Source of the DNA: Gnetum montanum
Lineage: Eukaryota; Streptophyta; Gnetopsida; Gnetales; Gnetaceae
NCBI GenBank assembly: GCA_015680685.1
Contig: MNCI01003413.1
Coordinates: 195,662-259,661, forward strand
Reading direction: 5' to 3'
Length of the DNA stretch: 64,000 nucleotides
Below, in pieces: positions 20,460 to 32,843 of the stretch. Each line of letters starts with the position of its first letter. Positions within the stretch are counted from its first letter, which is position 1. Made by a program: the position numbers and the translations under genes. The notes beneath the pieces were generated by a model. It was given only the letters and a program-made list of their open reading frames with translations. It searched no databases and had not been told where the DNA came from.

Positions 20460-21620
20460 CCAAAAAATTGAACGAGGTTGTCCCTGTGATGATATGGTAG
20501 TAACACTGGTCTAGTGGAGGTCATGGAAAGGTCTTAATTGTTGCCTATTAACTAACTATGTTTTCATGAGGTCCTCAGGTTTGTGTATAAGCAAGGCCCT
20601 GGATGGGAAGGTTTTGGAAACAATATAAGGCCCCTCCCACAGTGTTTGAAACTTAGTACATTGCGATACATGTGTGGGGTTCCAGTAGAGTGCCTTATCT
20701 CCACATTGAAATGTTACCTTCCAAATCCTAAGATCATGATGTTTTTGATTATAGGCCTTGTGTATCTCATTTGATGACAGGGCTTCTAGTCAATTTTCAT
20801 CTAGCACATTCAAGTTGATGACTCATTCTCATTGTGCTAGTGGCAAGTCAAGACCCAAGTCATTGGTCATAGATAGTGTTTAGAGTTCTGCCTAGACTAG
20901 AAGTTTTGGTAGTTTCTCTTATACTAACTCATAAGGAGAGTAACCTATAGGAAGTTTTCATGTGGAGTGATAGGCCCAGAGGGCATCGTTAAGTTTTGTG
21001 CTCTAGTCCCTCCTATATTTGCTAATGGTTCTAGTGAGGATTTTGGTAATCTCCCTATTGGTGACTTCAGCTTGCCTATTGTCTTGGGGGTGATAAGGTG
21101 TTGTAAATTTATGGTTGACCCCCAAGTGTTACATGAGTTTACGAAAAGTGATGCCTGTGAAATGAGTTTTGTTGTCTAAAATGAGTGCATGTGGCACTCC
21201 AAACCTATTTAAAATTTGTTATTGAACAAACCATGAGGCTATGTTTGAGGAATAGTCGATAATGGCTGCCACCTCCACCCACTTAGTGCAGTAATTTATA
21301 GTGATGATGATGTACACCTTCTCGTTGGACATGGGTGTGATGGGATCCATGAAGTCAATGTCCCAAATATCAAAGGGTTCTAGTGGCTGGATCCACTGTT
21401 GAAGTTCCTCCATTTGTGCAGGCATCCCACCATCTCTCTGACATCATTCATAGGAGTAGGTGAACCATTGTGCATATCTGAAGAGTGTAGACTAGTAATA
21501 TCCTACAAGTAGGATTTTAATGGTCATGTTTCATCCAGCATAGTGGCCCTCATGAGCCTTGAAGGACACACAGTGTATCTTCATTAGGGACGCACCATCA
21601 AACTAAGCCATCTACACACA
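20460..21620 (-). pseudogene. Integrase of element B
   Basis: The DDE integrase inserts the cDNA into host DNA. A broken zinc-binding N-terminus (HEGHYAG, CQRDGG) precedes the catalytic core. The core holds all three acidic residues: D in WDIDFMDP (near 21350), D in ALILDNKTHF (near 21180) and E in QAEVTNRE (near 21070). The C-terminal region follows with KLNDALWAYHST, PYELV and FQTLWEGPYIV, the usual gypsy pattern, to a PF-HDL end near 20520. There are many UAG/UGA stops. Confidence 0.88.
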
Positions 21621-21829
21621 CCTTATAAAGGTGTTCATTGATTTCCATGAAGTGCTTGGGCTTGTGAAGAAACTTTTATTTCTACCAATGATCCCACTCC
21701 TTTGGTAATTCTTGGGTTGTGAGATAGGTGAGGATGTGGTCGAACCAAGGCGATTCTTTGGGCATCTACTTATTGATTTCTCCAGCGAAGAGGAGTTCAT
21801 CTAGAAATTGGTTTAAGAGTGGCTCCTTC

Positions 21830-22270
21830 TCTTTTGCATTGTTCCATCATAACCAAGATAAGTGGTTAGCAACCACATTCTCAGTTCCTTTCTTGTCTAC
21901 CATAGTAAGGTCAAATTCTTGAAGGATCACAAGCCACTGTATGATATGGGGGCTCACAATTGGTTTGTTCATCAGGAATTGGATGGCACTATGGTCAGTA
22001 TGTACAAACACCTTGTACCTAAGAACATAGTGTCAAAATTTTTCCAAGGTGAACACCATCGCCATTAATTTGTTTTCAATGGTGGTGTAGTTGAGATAAG
22101 CATCCACAATGCTATAGCTTGCACAAAGGATGTAATATGGACATCTTTTGTCATCCAACTATGTAAGCACAGCTCCCAATGCATAGTTACATGCATTTTT
22201 CATGATATGGAAAGGTTTGGACTAGTTGGGTGCCCATAGAATTGGAGTTTCTATGAGTTTTTGTTTAAGA
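21830..22270 (-). pseudogene. RNase H of element B
   Basis: This Ty3-type RNase H degrades the RNA strand during cDNA synthesis. Recognisable blocks are ALGAVLTQLDDKRCPYYI, NYTTIENKLMAMVFTLEKF, VFVHTDHSAIQFLMNKP and VDKKGTENVVANHLSWL, in the expected order directly after RT. The TDH block and the E of the TTIENKL block are kept. Stops are present. Confidence 0.85.
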
Positions 22271-23463
22271 ATTTGGAATGCAGATTCACATTCCCTAGTC
22301 CAGACAAATGGAGCATCTTTCTTTGTGAGTTCTACCAATGGCTTGGTGATCTTCGAGAAATTCTCGATGAAGTGTTGATAGTAACCAGTGTAGCCAAGGA
22401 ATGACTAGACATCTTTTATAATGCTTGGTTGACTAGTGATTCCTTGGATGGTCCTAATTTTTTCAAGGTCTACACTAATCCATGCTTGTGAAATGTAGTG
22501 CCCCAGAACAATGCCCTCTTGGACCATTAAGTGGCTCTTTTGCCCATGGAGCTGTAGATTATTTTCCACACATCTTTTTAGAACTTGCACAAGGTGATCC
22601 AAGGCTTTTTCAATCATTTCTCCATAGGTAGAGAAGTCATCCATGAAGAATTCTACCCCATTGCCTATTTTTTGCTAAAATATGTTGAGCACAAGGCATT
22701 GGAAAGTTGCAGGTGCATTGCATAGGCCAAAGGGCATTTTCTTATATGCAAAAGTCCCCTAGGGACTTGTAAATGTTGTCTTGGCTTAGTCTTTAGGTGT
22801 GATTTGGATTTGGTTATAGCCACTATAACTATCCAAAAAGCTATAGTAACAATGCCCCATAATGGTATCCAACACTTGTTCCACAAATGGGAGTGGGAAG
22901 TGATCCTTAAAGGTAGCCATGTTGAGTAGCTAGAAATCTATATAGACCCTCCATTTTCCACCCTTCTTTGGCACAATAATGAGTGGGCTAACCCATTCGC
23001 TATCTACAATGGAATAGATGAACCCTACTTTCAACAACTACTCAATTTCATCCTTGACTACTTGCTTCAGTTTAGGATTCAGCTGCCTTTGTGGTTGTCG
23101 TCGTGGCTTCATGGAGGGGTTGATATAAATCTGATGTTGGTATACCTTGGGATCAACTCTTGTTAATTCAAGATATGACCATGCAAAAGCGACCTCCCAT
23201 TTGTTAACAATCTTCAGCAATTTCTTCTTTTTTTTAGGAGCAAGAGTGGCATTAATCATTACCGTCTTGTCATTCTACAAAAATGCATATTCCAAATTGG
23301 CTAGTAAGGATTTGAGTTCTAGAGGCTCCCATTTAAAAATTTCAGGGATCTGTAGCTTTCTCCAATCATCATTTTCATCAATAGTGGAGACTTGTTGATG
23401 GACCTTTCCCAATTCATCCATGCTCTCTATATAGGCACATACAAGCCCGTCAAATGGTTCCAT
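22271..23463 (-). pseudogene. Reverse transcriptase of element B
   Basis: This copies element RNA into DNA. The pre-RT block (KWEPLELKSLLANLEYAFL, then ATLAPKKKKKLLKIVNKWE) and the QRQLNPKLKQVVKDEIE block fit Athila/Tat elements. The RT core has WVSPLIIVPKKGG, FPLPFVEQVLD, YSFLDSYSGYNQI, MPFGLCNAPATFQ and the catalytic MDDFSTYG, followed by EGIVLGHYIS and the FLGYTGYY thumb block. YxDD appears as FMDD, which is common in this clade. Stops within the core include UAG at an expected Trp (TSP-stop-GTF) and UAA at an expected Gln. Confidence 0.9.
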
Positions 23464-23579
23464 GCATAAAGTGCTACTATTAAAGTCAACGGTCAGCCAT
23501 TGGGTGCCTTCTTGATTCGTGGCTACTGCATATAGGCATCATTGAACTAATGATTCTTTAGCACACCGACTACATGCTT

Positions 23580-24070
23580 GAATAGATGTCTACTTAGCAG
23601 ACCACAATTGCTACACATAGTTGAACTTGGAGTCATTGTACACGATGCATGGAACACACTTATTCTCGATCTTTCCAAAAGGATTTTCTTTTGAAATTTT
23701 AAGGGAAAGATCTCAAAGTCCTAAACATGCATCCATAGTGCTAAGCTATGCTCTTCCCATTATGATTGGAAAATTCCCCTTGCAATTGTCAACACGAATG
23801 ACCAGGAAGTCAGTAGGATAGGACCACCCACAAACGATGGTTACAATATCTTCCACCAATCCTAAGGGAATAGTAATGGATTGGTCTACCAGATCAAGCT
23901 AAATGTTGCTTTTCTTCAATGGGGGAAGGTTCCAAGTATTGTACATGTCATGTGAAATCCAGTTGACACCTAACCTCAAATCCAAAAGAGATTTACATGG
24001 CTCATTTCCTACCACTTGAAGATAGATGAGGGGACTTCCCGTATTAGTCAGTTTTTGAGGAAGATGGCTT
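23580..24070 (-). pseudogene. Aspartic protease of element B
   Basis: Homologous to the protease of A and E. The active-site stretch reads KSLLDLRLGVNWIS near 23960-23995, where the Athila pattern is DLG-x-S/G; the Gly is changed to Arg. The YNTWNLPPLKK block keeps the Trp that is a UAG in A and E. GLVEDIVTIVCGWSYPTDFLVI and FPIIMGRA follow. Confidence 0.75.
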
Positions 24071-24079
24071 GCCTTTATC

Positions 24080-26586
24080 TAGTTCATCATAGCATATGTA
24101 AGCATGATGGTTTGTACCTTAGGAGGTGTTTGGTTTAAAGGTTGCTTGAAGGTTTGGATGGTGGAGGCAATTGAAGGTTCAAAAGCATTGGCCACAAGTG
24201 AATGTGAGGGTACATTTGAGGTATTAGGCTAGAAAAAGGAACATTTTCATGATTTCACTTCTGGTTCACTCAGTTAAAAAGTCAATCATAAGTTGATAGC
24301 CCTTGTAGCGTTATGTTGCTATGGTTGTGGTGGTATTTCTTCCTACATAGGTGAAGCAGGAGATAGCTGAGTGGGGGGTTGATGGCAAGAGAAGGTGATG
24401 GAGGATAGTAGAGATGTGGGTTCTCCCGCTAGGTGATGGAGACTATGTTCGGACATATTCCAGGGGGTAGTAATGGTTTTGAAAAGTTTTGTGACTAGAA
24501 GAGTCCCACGGGAAGACTAGTTGTTGAATGTAGTACCCATAACAATTTGGTTGTCGGTAAGGGTACTGCTGCTTTGGAGGTGGCATCCCTCATGATTGTG
24601 GATGCTACCATTGCTAGAAATATTCGTAAGATTGCAGTGGTGCTCCACTTGGATAATAACCTTGTTGTTAGTGAAATTTCTTGGGATTGCCTTGTGGGTA
24701 AGGCAATCTTTAGGATGTTTACCTCTTTGCCAAGCGAGGATTCAATGCATACACCCCAAAATCTTGTAGATGCGACACCATAGGACAACACCCCTTAGGA
24801 TGTCTGTATTGGCATATGTCACAACCATCATCATCTTTTATATTAGATTCTGCAACCTATTCTGCTATAGCAACTTTGCCCTTACCTTTATGGTAGGCAT
24901 GTTCAGCTTCCTTTCTCCTATGTCGATCTTGATCATTACTTTGTTCTTTGGACTCCTCTTTAATTTTCAAAATACTTTAAAATTTTTCATCCAAAGAGTC
25001 CCACATCTTGTCAACCTTGGTCGATATTTTAAAAGAAAATTTTTGTAGGGGCAAGGTTTTATGGTTCACCACTATATCCAGTGGTGATTCTTTCTCATCT
25101 TCACAAAATTAGACTTCACTCTTTCAGAAGGAAGGATCCCAATTATACTCTTTTACACTTTCTTTTTTTCTTAGTTCCCCCTCTTCTTTTGCCACCTGCT
25201 CAATTAAGCACTGCAGTTGATGGGTCCTTAGCTCTGATCGTTGTCCTTGAGCATAAATGCCAAGGGTCTTTCTAGTTTCAAAGTAGAGCCCATCAATGAT
25301 ATGGTAGAGCTGTTTCTGGTTAGAGTAGCCATGACCAAGGCATCAATGTAACAATGAGTAGTATTTGCTCATGGCTAAATCCAAGGGTTCATAACCACCT
25401 TGCTTCCACCCCTAGATTTGTCATCTTAGGTTAGACACTCTAGAGTAGGTTTGGTACTTGCCATTAAAAATTTCCAACATTGTACTCCATCTCCTAATTG
25501 ATTCCAGCTCCAAAGACCAATACTAGCTTTCCACTTCTTTGATGAGTGTGCAGGAAAATAGCTTAAGTTTCTACAAATCATTATCTATGTTTTACAAGGT
25601 GCAAGCATCATGAAATGCTTGCAAGTGAGTTTGTGGATCACAATTATATCCCCTTTCAAATTTCAGTATGTTGTTCATGTCAAGGTGCTTGATCCAACTA
25701 TCTTTAAAGTGCCTACTAGGTATTTGAATTGCCTCAGCTATGTTAAGCATACTTTGAGTCGCTAGTAGTGGTTCATCCAAGTTGTAGTCCTACTAATGGC
25801 CATAATGTCTGTGATGATTTTGGCTGCCTCTCCTTTCTTGATGGTGAGACTCATGTGATTGGTCACACTTTTCCTCACATTGTTCCTTTCGGCCCCTATG
25901 ATCACCATCACCCTAATCCTTTCTACCATGGTTGCAATCGGAATCCGAACCAGGTGAAGATAAAGTGGAGTGAGAAGATAGAGAAGAGGGAGGGGAATTG
26001 CCACCTCCCCAGTGTCAATCTTCTCCTCTACTCTAATGATGACCTCGATCTTCACGTCCATCCTTGCCTTTGCCATGATCTTTTTTGCATGACCCCCCAT
26101 CATCCTAGGGCTCCTAGTCACTTCATTTCCTACTTTGAATGATGGACTAAATGATCTAATGTATCAGAGGAGGTTTGACTGAATGGGAATCATGAGAGAT
26201 AGGTTCCTCATCATCATGTGGCTCCTGCAAAAATAAAAGGTTACTAAATTGCTTGCCCTTCATGTGCTCGTGGCATTCTACCTATTGCCAGTCCCATACA
26301 CATTGTGCCTTAGTTAGACAATAGTTCCAGTAGTCATGATCCTCTATTATGTATTGCAAACTGTGGTCCTGATTGCCTAGTCTGGTAAGATTTTGAAGTA
26401 ACATTCCAGGAACTGATTGGTCAGGAGGTAATATGATGTTACCCTCCAGTCCCACCAACCTAGATGCTCAGCCTAATGTAAGATAAAGGTGAAGTTGGGG
26501 ATATACTCCTCTAGATGTGTGTATACCACCTGACATTCTTATGACACCAATGGGTTGGATCCATATCACCTGTGAGAAGAAGACAT
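24080..26586 (-). pseudogene. gag of element B
   Basis: The start ATG at 26586 encodes MSSSH, as in A and E. THLEEYIPNFTFIL follows. A His/Arg/Asp-rich segment lies at 26121-25790, a capsid-like domain at 25780-25450 (open to 25592), a Cys/His cluster CDICQYRHPKGCCP near 24770-24835, and a Pro/Gln-rich tail. Frames are interrupted repeatedly, often by UAG at Trp positions. Confidence 0.78.
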
Positions 26587-26733
26587 TATAGATGTTAGAT
26601 AATCCACTAAACTAGTGTGCCTTATTCTTTACTTATACCGCCTAGCATGCATAGATTTCACTATCCTGGGTCTGTTCCAATGAAGTGAATGATAATCTTG
26701 CTAAGACTAGATAGCACATGTAAGACTAAGAGT

Positions 26734-26751
26734 CCATAGCAATGGTGCCAA
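26734..26751 (-). other. Primer binding site of element B
   Basis: The minus strand reads TTGGCACCATTGCTATGGA, a decayed form of the site in A (C-to-T type changes). Confidence 0.7.
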
Positions 26752-27630
26752 TGATGAGTGGCGAGGTACCCCTATGCCCAACCATACAAATCACAGGTGT
26801 TCACATGTGACTCGGTTGAATTCTGTAGGTTATAAGCACTTGCATGCACCGAACTCTAGCTAGCAAAACCTTATGTTAGAATGGTCGTTATCTTCCCAAC
26901 CTCACTTATGATGTTCTAATGTGATGGTTAAGTGAGATTGAGGCAAATGATTTTTATTGGTTTTCTTTTTATCTTCTAAGATCTCATTCTTGAAATGTAA
27001 GAAATGGAATGTTGCATAATCTATAATTGTTCTACTCTATCTCTTAACTCTCCCTAGAATAAGCAACTGATCCCATCTTCCGTGCACATCCTGAGCATCC
27101 CCTAACTACTACCAGGTTACCAAACATTAAGCATCACTGGGTTGCCAAGTGTTAGGTTATGTTCGAGACAATCGTACGTATGGGTCTTAAAAAATATAAA
27201 AGAGCAATGATGGTAAAGTGATAACAATGAAGAATTAAGAAATTATTAAAGCATTTGAATATTAAACTATTTAAATGCTTAAATAATTAAATCCAAATGC
27301 TACAAGGAATGCTTAAAAAGCTCGTCTTTATTTCTGATCACGCCAATGGGCTTAGGTACATTAGCGCTTGAATAAAGAGCCGTACACTTTCTCACACCTG
27401 CTGCGAGCACTTGGAAAATATTCTAACTCTTACAAGAATAAATTGCAAGATTTTTGCTATAACCACTCAAAAAGACGCCTAAGTGTGGCAGGTAGGCACT
27501 TATTTATAGCTAGAAATAGACTCTACATAAACGAGGTTGCATTAATGCATGGATAGATGTGTCGATGGGGCCACGTCAACGCGGTTGCGTTGACAGGGCT
27601 CTGTTGACGTATCGACTGAATACTTCATCA
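26752..27630 (-). repeat. 5' LTR of element B
   Basis: The 879-bp partner of 15197-16089. Its TATA box is at 27501-27508 (minus strand). U3 carries the same GTTGAC/TCAAC words. Confidence 0.88.
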
Positions 27631-27972
27631 TCCTCTGTATTCTAGAACTTGTTCCATCCCCTCTAGGATTATCTGCAACAGTTGAACCTAGTCTTTGAAT
27701 ATAGTAAGTGTTGAAATGAGCATATGAGAAGCTTGCTTGTAGTGGTTTACTCCAATTCTCTTCAATATAAATCCTATCATTACTCTTATCAATGTTCTTA
27801 TCATGTGATGCACTATTGGCCCTATGTCAAGAAGACATCTTTTCACTTAAAATATGTGTGTAACTTAAAATATTAATGTTTTCCTAAAAGATGAATTGTT
27901 AATGCTTTTATAGTGATCATTTATAATATAGCTAATCTAGATCAGTAACATCACTCCTAGAAATGATGCCAA
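27631..27972 (-). pseudogene. gag N-terminus and primer site of element C
   Basis: The first five bases (TCCTC) are the right copy of the B target duplication. C gag resumes and reaches its start ATG at 27838 (ATGTCTTCTTGAC on the minus strand). The decayed primer site TTGGCATCATTTCTAGGA ends at 27972 against the LTR. Confidence 0.7.
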
Positions 27973-28963
27973 TGGTGGGTGACAATGGTTCCCTATATCC
28001 AACCATACAGATCACAAGCATTCACACACAATTTGGTTGAATTCCATGGATGGGACTAATGTAGTATCTAGATCATTAAGTGTTGATCACAAGTCACTAT
28101 CTTCTCACTTGGACTAGTGGTAGCTTTTATCATTTATGGTCTATTCTAAAGTGAGGCATATGATTATAATGTTGTTAGGGCCTTAAACTAAACTAAATAA
28201 TATCATAGACATTATTTATTTAATCTAATTAATAATAAGTAGATACATCACAAGCTAGTTTAAGGGTGATGTATGTCTATTTCTAGCTTGTTGTACATGT
28301 CCTAAACTCATGTATTCATTGCTAAGATTACCATGTATTATGCTATTAAGTGAACTAAACAATAACACTACTCAAATTACTAAGAAAATGCATATTTACA
28401 CTTAAAACTGATTGCACTTATTCCACAAATTGATTAATGTGCATGAAAATGTAAATATTAACTAAATATATGGAAAGTGAATTGAATTGAAAGAAAATCT
28501 ATTCTAAGTCAAATTACTATAATGAATATGAATCAATCTTGATTTCACTACCATTCATGAAATGTATCAAGGTATAATGCCACTTGAATAAGGCATCGTC
28601 CAATTGACTCAAATCCACATTGCAAGCACTGATTGACTATTTGCTAAGATTACAAAAGACAATTGCAAGGGTTTGGTTACACTACTAATCAAATAGTGCT
28701 AAATACCTAGTGAATGCTTGCATATTTATGGGCAAATATGGAGATTGCATCAACACATATGTATTGACATGTCTTAGGTTGTGTTGACAGGGATGCATTA
28801 ATGAGGCTATGTCGATGTATATATACATTGATGTAGCTATGATAGAGTAGATGTGATGTAGCAGCCAACTAAGATGTGTTGATGGGGCTGCATCAACATA
28901 AATGTGACATAGCATCTACAATATTGCAGCCAACTAATACATTGGACAAATGATGCTTCATCA
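27973..28963 (-). repeat. 5' LTR of element C
   Basis: The 991-bp diverged LTR is related to those of B over its whole length, from GGTGGGTGAC...CCAACCATAC to a CTTCATCA end. Its U3 side keeps CATTGATG/GTTGATG words. The right flank starts AGGGG. Confidence 0.75.
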
Positions 28964-31740
28964 AGGGGTTAGCATCCTTTAAAAAAAATCCTAACATCCA
29001 TTAATAACATTAGCAACATTCAAGAGAAAGGTAAGAACACTATGATATGATAGTAGTAATATAAGACAAAACACAATTATAGTATCCATTCTTAGAACCT
29101 TCTTAGGATCACTTGTACTTCCTATAGAGGTTTGATGAGCCAACCAAAATTCCATGGCTAGATTTTTTTTGGTGTAGGTATGTTACTTCGTCTATGACTA
29201 ACCCATGAGTTGTATTCATGAAGCTAATTCTTGAGAAAATTAAAACACGTTAAGATGAAAAAGTCATAATTCTAAAGAAAGTATCAAGGTTAGTTACATT
29301 CATACCCATGTCTATCACCCATGGATATAGTTCTATAACAATTGCTTTTTCTTCTAATCATAAGAAACAAATAATGAAATAGAACACCACTTTCATTAAA
29401 GAAAATAATAGAATATTAAATAAAAGAATGTCTAACATTTTTTTATCTAATCTATGAAAAAGTAAAAGATTATCTTCCAATACAGAAATGAAGGCAACCC
29501 ATGTGGACTCCAATGGTCTTACTCTTGCCTCAAGTTTAGCATGTTCTTTGTACAAAAGTATTTCAAATAATAGCTTCATGAGAGAGGAAAGAAACTACAA
29601 TGACATTATGCTTAGAACTATGGTAGGATTACCTTGAAAATCCCTAAAATAAGATTCCCTAAGAAAAGCTCCCCTTTCTAATATATAAGAATAGGTTTAA
29701 AAAATTTTCAAAGTATAAAAATAGAGACCTAGATAAGGTCCAATACCATTTGGCCTTATCACATATATTTTGGTCATAGTTCATAATAATAAATTTGGGG
29801 TTTGCTAAAAGCAATGCAACATAGAATTAATTCTAAATATCCAAAATCCTCATCAAATGCATCTCTATACAAATAATGTAACTTAGATACAAAAATATTG
29901 GATCAAAGCCATGATAATCTTTTATCTTATAATAATTGATTGTAGAATCTCGATAATCATGCAAGCTTTGACTTTTGGTCTCATATTGTGGGCCACCCTA
30001 CAATCCAAACTATAAAGTATAAATTAAAACTATATGTGATCATTCATTTTACTTTTACTTAAACTTAAGATAAAATATAATGAAATTAAAATTCAAATAT
30101 TAATAACTTAAACTATAACTACAACTTCTTGATTTTAATGATATTTATAATTAAATAATTAAAAAAAATATAGGAAATTAACAATACAAACTTTTACTAT
30201 AATAAAAACTAATATAATAATACTTAATAATATTACTATTATTTTTCCTTTATTTATAATGTTATGATGATTTTTGTACTTACATAAATATGTTATTAGG
30301 ATTTTTAATCATTTCCATAATTTAAATATTTAAGTGAATAATATTTCAAGAATAAATTATTCTAAAGATAATTAAGACCTGTATACTTTTCAAAATAAAC
30401 TATACTCATTCTATAAATATACTAAATTCTATATAAAAAATTGATAGAATAATAAGTGTTTTCAAGATGATAATTACATTTATCTCTAATATAATGCAAA
30501 ATTAATTAATGTAAATTATTATTAAAAATGAGATATTTTATGTGTTTATTAAGGTTTCAAAGTAAAAATATTCTTTGTGCATAAACATAAGATGAAGAAA
30601 AGATCACATATTCATGGAAAGAATTATTTTGTCCTATGCTAGATAAAGTTTAGTCCTATGCATATCCTTAGATCAAATCTAAATGACGAAAAGGTTGTTG
30701 CATGCTTCACTTAATTTGTAATTCCATGGATGAATTTTACATGATTAATGGCATTTGTATATTTTCCTCATAATTCTAAGTCATGATGTAGGTCTAAAAT
30801 GAAAACCAATGGTTGTGTTCCTACATAAAGGAAAACATTTTCAAGTGTTGTTAACTTGCATGCATCTATTGCAATCAAAAGAGCCACTAAATGTAGGCTC
30901 TGAACTTTATTCAAAATCATTCCTATATAAAACATTTACCAATAAATTGTGTTATTTTTTAGCTTTCTCAAGTGAGAGGAATATAATAGAAAATCATCAA
31001 AATTAGTCAATTCTAACATTAACTATGGTAAACTTAATTTTAAAAATTGTTAAAACATAATGAAAATGTGGAGTCAAAAATGGAAAATTATAATGTTCAA
31101 ACAACTTATGCTTTCTATTTGTGGGTAACCCTCCTTTTCACAAACATATATCACCTCATTTCTTACATTATCTTGCTAGTCTTGATGTTCACCCATTAAT
31201 GTAATTGTCTAGATGAAGAGTCCAATAGTAGTCCCCGGCCTACAAAATATGAAGATTTGTGTTCTTTAATAATTTTTTCCAAGAACCAAATTTTAGCTTT
31301 GATGCCATCTTCCCAACTTACTATTATTATATATATTCACATAGATTATATATAAACTATGTTTTTATTATCATCAAGTATAAATAGCTTACATATTTAA
31401 TGAAAATAAAGAATTATTACACTCCATGAATGTTTTAATGATTTATCTATTAATGGACAAAGTGGAATAATGGATGCAATTATGTTTATGTCCAAGATCA
31501 TGCATTGGATTTCTCTCATAATTTTGGCAATCCCTAGTATAACAAAGTCAAGTCATTTCCAAATTTAAAAAGATTTATTGAAAATATTTACAAGAGAAGG
31601 TGGTAGGAAAAGCAAAATTGGTAGAAAAATCAATAGCCTGGTAGAAGAGGTGGGTGGTAGGCTGAGCCTTATGGGTTGATCCATAAAGTCCTTACTCATT
31701 ACATTCATGTTTTATTTTGTGTTGCAAGAATTTCCTAAAG
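28964..31740. other. AT-rich stretch without recognised gene
   Basis: This is the DNA beside element C. It is very AT-rich, above all at 30000-30550. A 73-residue frame at 29579-29358 (-) and a 65-residue frame at 30809-31006 (+) match nothing I know. No LTR ends, tRNA or repeat array are evident. Confidence 0.5.
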
Positions 31741-31745
31741 CATAT
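31741..31745. repeat. Target-site duplication of solo LTR H (left copy)
   Basis: CATAT, repeated exactly at 32591-32595. Confidence 0.92.
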
Positions 31746-32590
31746 TGATGAGTGGCGAGGTACCCCTACACTCAACCATACGAATACGAGCGTGCACGCA
31801 CGAGCTGGTCGAACTCCAAAGACTAAATGCCTTAACGCCACGAGAAACACTTGTAGGTGTCACGGTGTATGGTTAAGCAAGTTTGAGGTATATGATTTTT
31901 TTTGGTATTTTCACAGTTTATCTTCTAAGCTATGAGAGAAAGGGTTGAGAAAACTAAACTAACTCTAACTAATGTCCTAGTCTAAATTAACTAGCATCAG
32001 CATCCGTTCCCACTTACCGGACACACCCTGAACTATGCAACTGTGGCTTACCAAACGCTAATCGTTACTGGGATTGCCACACGTAACGCAAGTGCTTGAA
32101 GTGGTCGTACTGAGGCACCTATTTAGCTTAAGTGTGATAAGCAGCCGATTCCTTGACTAGCCGTACACGTTCGTAGACGCTCGTAATCAAGTCGTACTTG
32201 TGCGCACTAGGAAAGCAGTAAATAAACAACAATGAAATAAAGCCACGTGCTGCAAGGTTTGTCCAATCAAGTTCGTCTTTATTGCCGTACACAACTTGGG
32301 TTCAGGTTACAAGCTGCTCGAATAAAGAGCCGTTCACTCTAGGACTCCTGCTGCGGGCACATGGGAAAAATTCTAACTCTAGAGTGATCAATCTGCCACA
32401 GCTTCGCTACTTCTAGCCAGGATTGGGAAATGAAGGGAGTGCCGCCTCTTATTTATAGATATGGCGGCGGACCGTGATATTGCGTACGCGATATCACAAG
32501 GGAAGACGCGATATTGCGTATGCGATATCGCATGGGATGCGATATCGCGGCAGCCACAATATCGTGGCACATGCAAGTCGCGTCTCATCA
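31746..32590 (-). mobile_element. Solo LTR H of the A/D subfamily
   Basis: The 845-bp LTR has intact ends TGATGAG and CTCATCA and a perfect flanking duplication CATAT, with no internal sequence. This is the product of recombination between the two LTRs of a complete insertion. The TATA box (TATAAATA on the minus strand) is at 32450-32457, and the U3 palindromes (GCGATATCGC type) are well kept. With D it is the least decayed LTR here. Confidence 0.95.
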
Positions 32591-32595
32591 CATAT
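32591..32595. repeat. Target-site duplication of solo LTR H (right copy)
   Basis: CATAT, as at 31741-31745. Confidence 0.92.
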
Positions 32596-32843
32596 CAAGT
32601 AAAATAAATCTGGGGATTGTTATGTTGTTATGCTATACCTACACAACTTTGTTTAGTCACCAAAATTCAAAGCTAATGTAAATGTTAAAATAAATTAAGA
32701 TTATCTTAATGTTATTTAGAACATAGGATTTAACTTAATCTTTTAAACTATTTATGAAAATTTACTTAAATCTTTTTCTTCCTAGGTAGACAACCTTAGG
32801 AATAGATGATTGAAACTAAATAAGGAAGGTTGTTATAACATAC

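Larger units (their letters stand above)
15197..27630 (-). mobile_element. Element B: full-structure Athila-like LTR retrotransposon
   Basis: The 12.4-kb element is inserted in the gag of C. In the minus direction it has a 5' LTR (26752-27630), primer site, gag, protease, RT, RNase H, integrase, an extra ORF3, a polypurine tract and a 3' LTR (15197-16089). The Pol domain order and ORF3 after integrase fit the Athila lineage. It carries many stops and is not functional. It is the only member in the window with a complete set of Pol domains. Confidence 0.9.
6230..28963 (-). mobile_element. Element C: old Athila-like retrotransposon, host to A and B
   Basis: C is recognised from three gag-homologous pieces on the minus strand (6230-6616, 14098-15196, 27631-27838), followed by a decayed primer site and a 5' LTR at 27973-28963. 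Removing A and B makes the pieces collinear with the gag of A, which shows that both inserted into C. Its pol region and 3' LTR are not found to the left, so C is truncated near 6230. It is the most diverged copy of the family in the window. Confidence 0.78.
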
